A stretch of DNA of 5,598 bases from Actinomycetes bacterium (GTDB taxonomy: Bacteria; Actinomycetota; Acidimicrobiia; Acidimicrobiales; Palsa-688). The position numbers were made by a program, and so were the translations under genes. Below, piece after piece: positions 4,716-5,598 of this stretch. The stretch lies in assembly GCA_021808665.1 (NCBI GenBank), contig JAKBBA010000188.1:1-5598 (forward strand), in the 5' to 3' direction. The notes beneath the pieces were generated by a model, which was not told the DNA's origin, searched no databases, and worked only from the letters and a program-made list of their open reading frames with translations. Position 1 is the first letter of the stretch. Each line of letters opens with the position of its first letter.

Positions 4716-4957
4716 CATTCCTCTCCGAAGAGCTCCTGGGCGGTCGAGCGTCGAAGTCCCATCGCGTGGATCACCAGTTCGTCTCCTCCGAGGACCAAGA
4801 CGACCCGGGCGAGCAGGTTCCCGGCGCCGTCGGGCCCGGCGAGCAGGTAGCGCGGTGGATCGTCGCCCAGTTCGGCCCGGGCGACGGAGTGGGCCAGAGC
4901 GTGTTCGATGTCCTCGTAGGCGACGCCGTGGCGCCGGGCTCACCCGTGGATCTTCAC
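4715..4957 (-). pseudogene. BrnT-like toxin gene with stop at codon 6
   Basis: From GTG 4957 the frame reads VKIHG, TGA (4942-4940), then ARRHGVAYEDIEHALAHSVA onward, ending AMGLRRSTAQELFGEE with a stop that overlaps the antitoxin start. An 80-codon gene placed directly before an RHH antitoxin, with the block RRHGV..EDIEHA near the start and VIHAMGLRRS near the end, is typical of small toxins related to BrnT. Only the single TGA breaks it, and no alternative in-frame start precedes the conserved block after the stop. It is probably a toxin killed by one nonsense mutation. Readthrough or a sequencing error would restore it. The family call is moderate; the frame and the stop are directly seen. 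Confidence 0.65.
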
Positions 4958-4969
4958 ATGGGATATGTG
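4955..4969 (-). promoter_or_regulatory. Inverted repeat at start of third TA operon
   Basis: CACAT (4955-4959) and ATGTG (4965-4969) form a 5-bp-arm inverted repeat over the GTG start of the broken toxin. It sits where the operators of the other two TA operons sit. Only weak -10 candidates (TACACA) are nearby and no good TANNNT box, so the promoter may also be damaged. Confidence 0.3.
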
Positions 4970-5343
4970 TAGTACGACAAGGCACGATGACCGACTCGCC
5001 CGGTTCCTGGATCCTTTGCCAACACCGACAGGGGCGGTCAGGTGCCGGCCTGCTCACCTGGGGGGTACAACCGGACGACCACAAGGCGCAACGGCCCCAC
5101 TGGTCTGTCGGCTAACAACGCCCGCCCGTTGCTCTCGATGCGACAGCCTCCCACCGTCGGCGACGTCGACTCGGCCAGGACGCGAAGCACCGACCTTCTC
5201 GGAGGCCTCGCCCGCGTTTACCGCTGAACCCTGTGCGTGGTGTCCGATCACCAGAAGTCGCGATCGGCGCGCCTCAACAGAAATCGCGCTCTGACTTGAC
5301 CCAGTAGCGCCCCTCCGAGGGATCCACCACCGGCGGTGGCAGC
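4970..5343. other. Gene-free stretch before istA
   Basis: No convincing gene is seen on either strand. There is an inverted repeat CAGGTG (5039-5044)/CACCTG (5055-5060) with a 10-nt loop, a CCCTC-C-GAGGG dyad at 5311-5321, and CCACC/GGTGG (5324-5339). The plus frame ending at 5227 finishes DLLGGLARVYR, faintly like the LLGGLIHEY end of the transposases in this window, which may be a further eroded remnant. The left end of the IS21 element must lie somewhere between here and 5394, but I cannot place its terminal repeat. Confidence 0.4.
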
Positions 5344-5385
5344 CCCTCCAGCCTCGTATACGCCATGCAAGCAAGGACTGGAGGG
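5344..5385 (+). promoter_or_regulatory. istA leader: inverted repeat covering the ribosome binding site
   Basis: CCCTCCAG (5344-5351) is the exact complement of CTGGAGGG (5378-5385). The second arm contains GGAGGG, the istA ribosome binding site, 8 nt before ATG 5394. A transcript containing both arms could hide the site in an 8-bp stem with a 26-nt loop. Between the arms lies CGTATACG (5355-5362), which offers a weak -10 (TATACG). A transcript started there would lack the first arm. The folding is inferred. Confidence 0.5.
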
Positions 5386-5393
5386 ACCCCGCC

Positions 5394-5598
5394 ATGTTGA
5401 CCCAGGAGGAGTCCGTGCACCGAGTGCTGGAGCTTAAGCGCCAGGGCCGGAGCATCACCGAGATCGCCGCCGAGATGGGCTACCACCCGGCCACGGTCTC
5501 CAAGTGGCTGAAGCAGGGCGGTCCGCCGCCCGCCCGGCGGGTGGACCCGTCGGCGCGGGCGATCGACGAGCGGTGGGCCAAGCGCATCGACGCCCTGA
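5394..5598 (+). CDS. istA: IS21-family transposase IstA, 5' part running off the window
   Basis: The first 68 codons of an IS21-type DDE transposase are present; the frame is open to the window edge. ATG 5394 follows GGAGGG by 8 nt. The N-terminus MLTQEESVHRVLELKRQGRS then ITEIAAEMGYHPATVSKWLK (residues 1-40) is the helix-turn-helix that IstA uses to bind the repeats in the element's ends. A proline- and arginine-rich linker and AIDERWAKRIDAL follow. The catalytic domain and istB, the ATPase partner, would lie beyond the window. The last 126 bases are identical to 13-138, so if that copy shows how the gene continues it is cut after about 108 residues; otherwise this may be a full element. Nothing here shows damage. 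Confidence 0.88.
   Translation, partial: MLTQEESVHRVLELKRQGRSITEIAAEMGYHPATVSKWLKQGGPPPARRVDPSARAIDERWAKRIDAL

Noticed and set aside
4428..5084. 218-codon minus-strand frame as one long protein
   Set aside because: Only the last 95 residues look like a protein family (RHH antitoxin). The upstream part is arginine-rich and lies in another frame over the toxin-like sequence.
1..5598. CRISPR array or integron attC cassette array
   Set aside because: No regularly spaced repeats are present, and there is no Cas gene or integron integrase; the short repeats found occur only twice each.

Overview
The window is high-GC DNA from what looks like an actinobacterium. The evidence is strong GC bias, promoters whose -10 box sits about 6 nt before the start codon (leaderless genes), and small toxin-antitoxin and transposase families common in that phylum. 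The genus cannot be told. There is no replication, partition or core metabolic gene; this is accessory DNA, a patchwork of toxin-antitoxin (TA) modules and decayed insertion sequences.

Layout, left to right. (1) Positions 1-257 hold a 5' fragment of an IS21-family istA gene. (2) Positions 341-836 (minus) hold an intact brnT-brnA TA operon with a leaderless promoter, a 15-bp operator-like palindrome and a terminator-like hairpin. (3) Positions 870-1851 (plus) hold a DDE transposase/integrase whose N-terminal part is split off by a duplicated CTAG tetranucleotide. (4) Positions 2110-2765 (minus) hold an intact vapBC-type operon (RHH-like antitoxin then PIN toxin). (5) Positions 2988-3420 (plus) hold the N-terminal part of a probable SAM-dependent methyltransferase, cut off where (6) a second, heavily decayed copy of the same transposase family begins (3421-4048, plus). 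(7) Positions 4428-4957 (minus) hold a third TA pair whose toxin has a stop at codon 6 while the antitoxin is intact. (8) Positions 5394-5598 hold the start of an IS21 istA gene with a good ribosome binding site, running off the window.

All three TA modules are on the minus strand, and all transposase remnants and the methyltransferase fragment are on the plus strand. The 126 bases at 13-138 are identical to the last 126 bases (5473-5598). So either the region is bracketed by two copies of the same IS21 element, or the sequence is a circular or collapsed unit of about 5460 bp. TA modules probably stabilise the island while repeated IS activity and deletion remodel it. No wholly new system is evident. 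The best leads are the TA/IS alternation, the terminal repeat, the CTAG scar, and several perfect dyads at operon boundaries.
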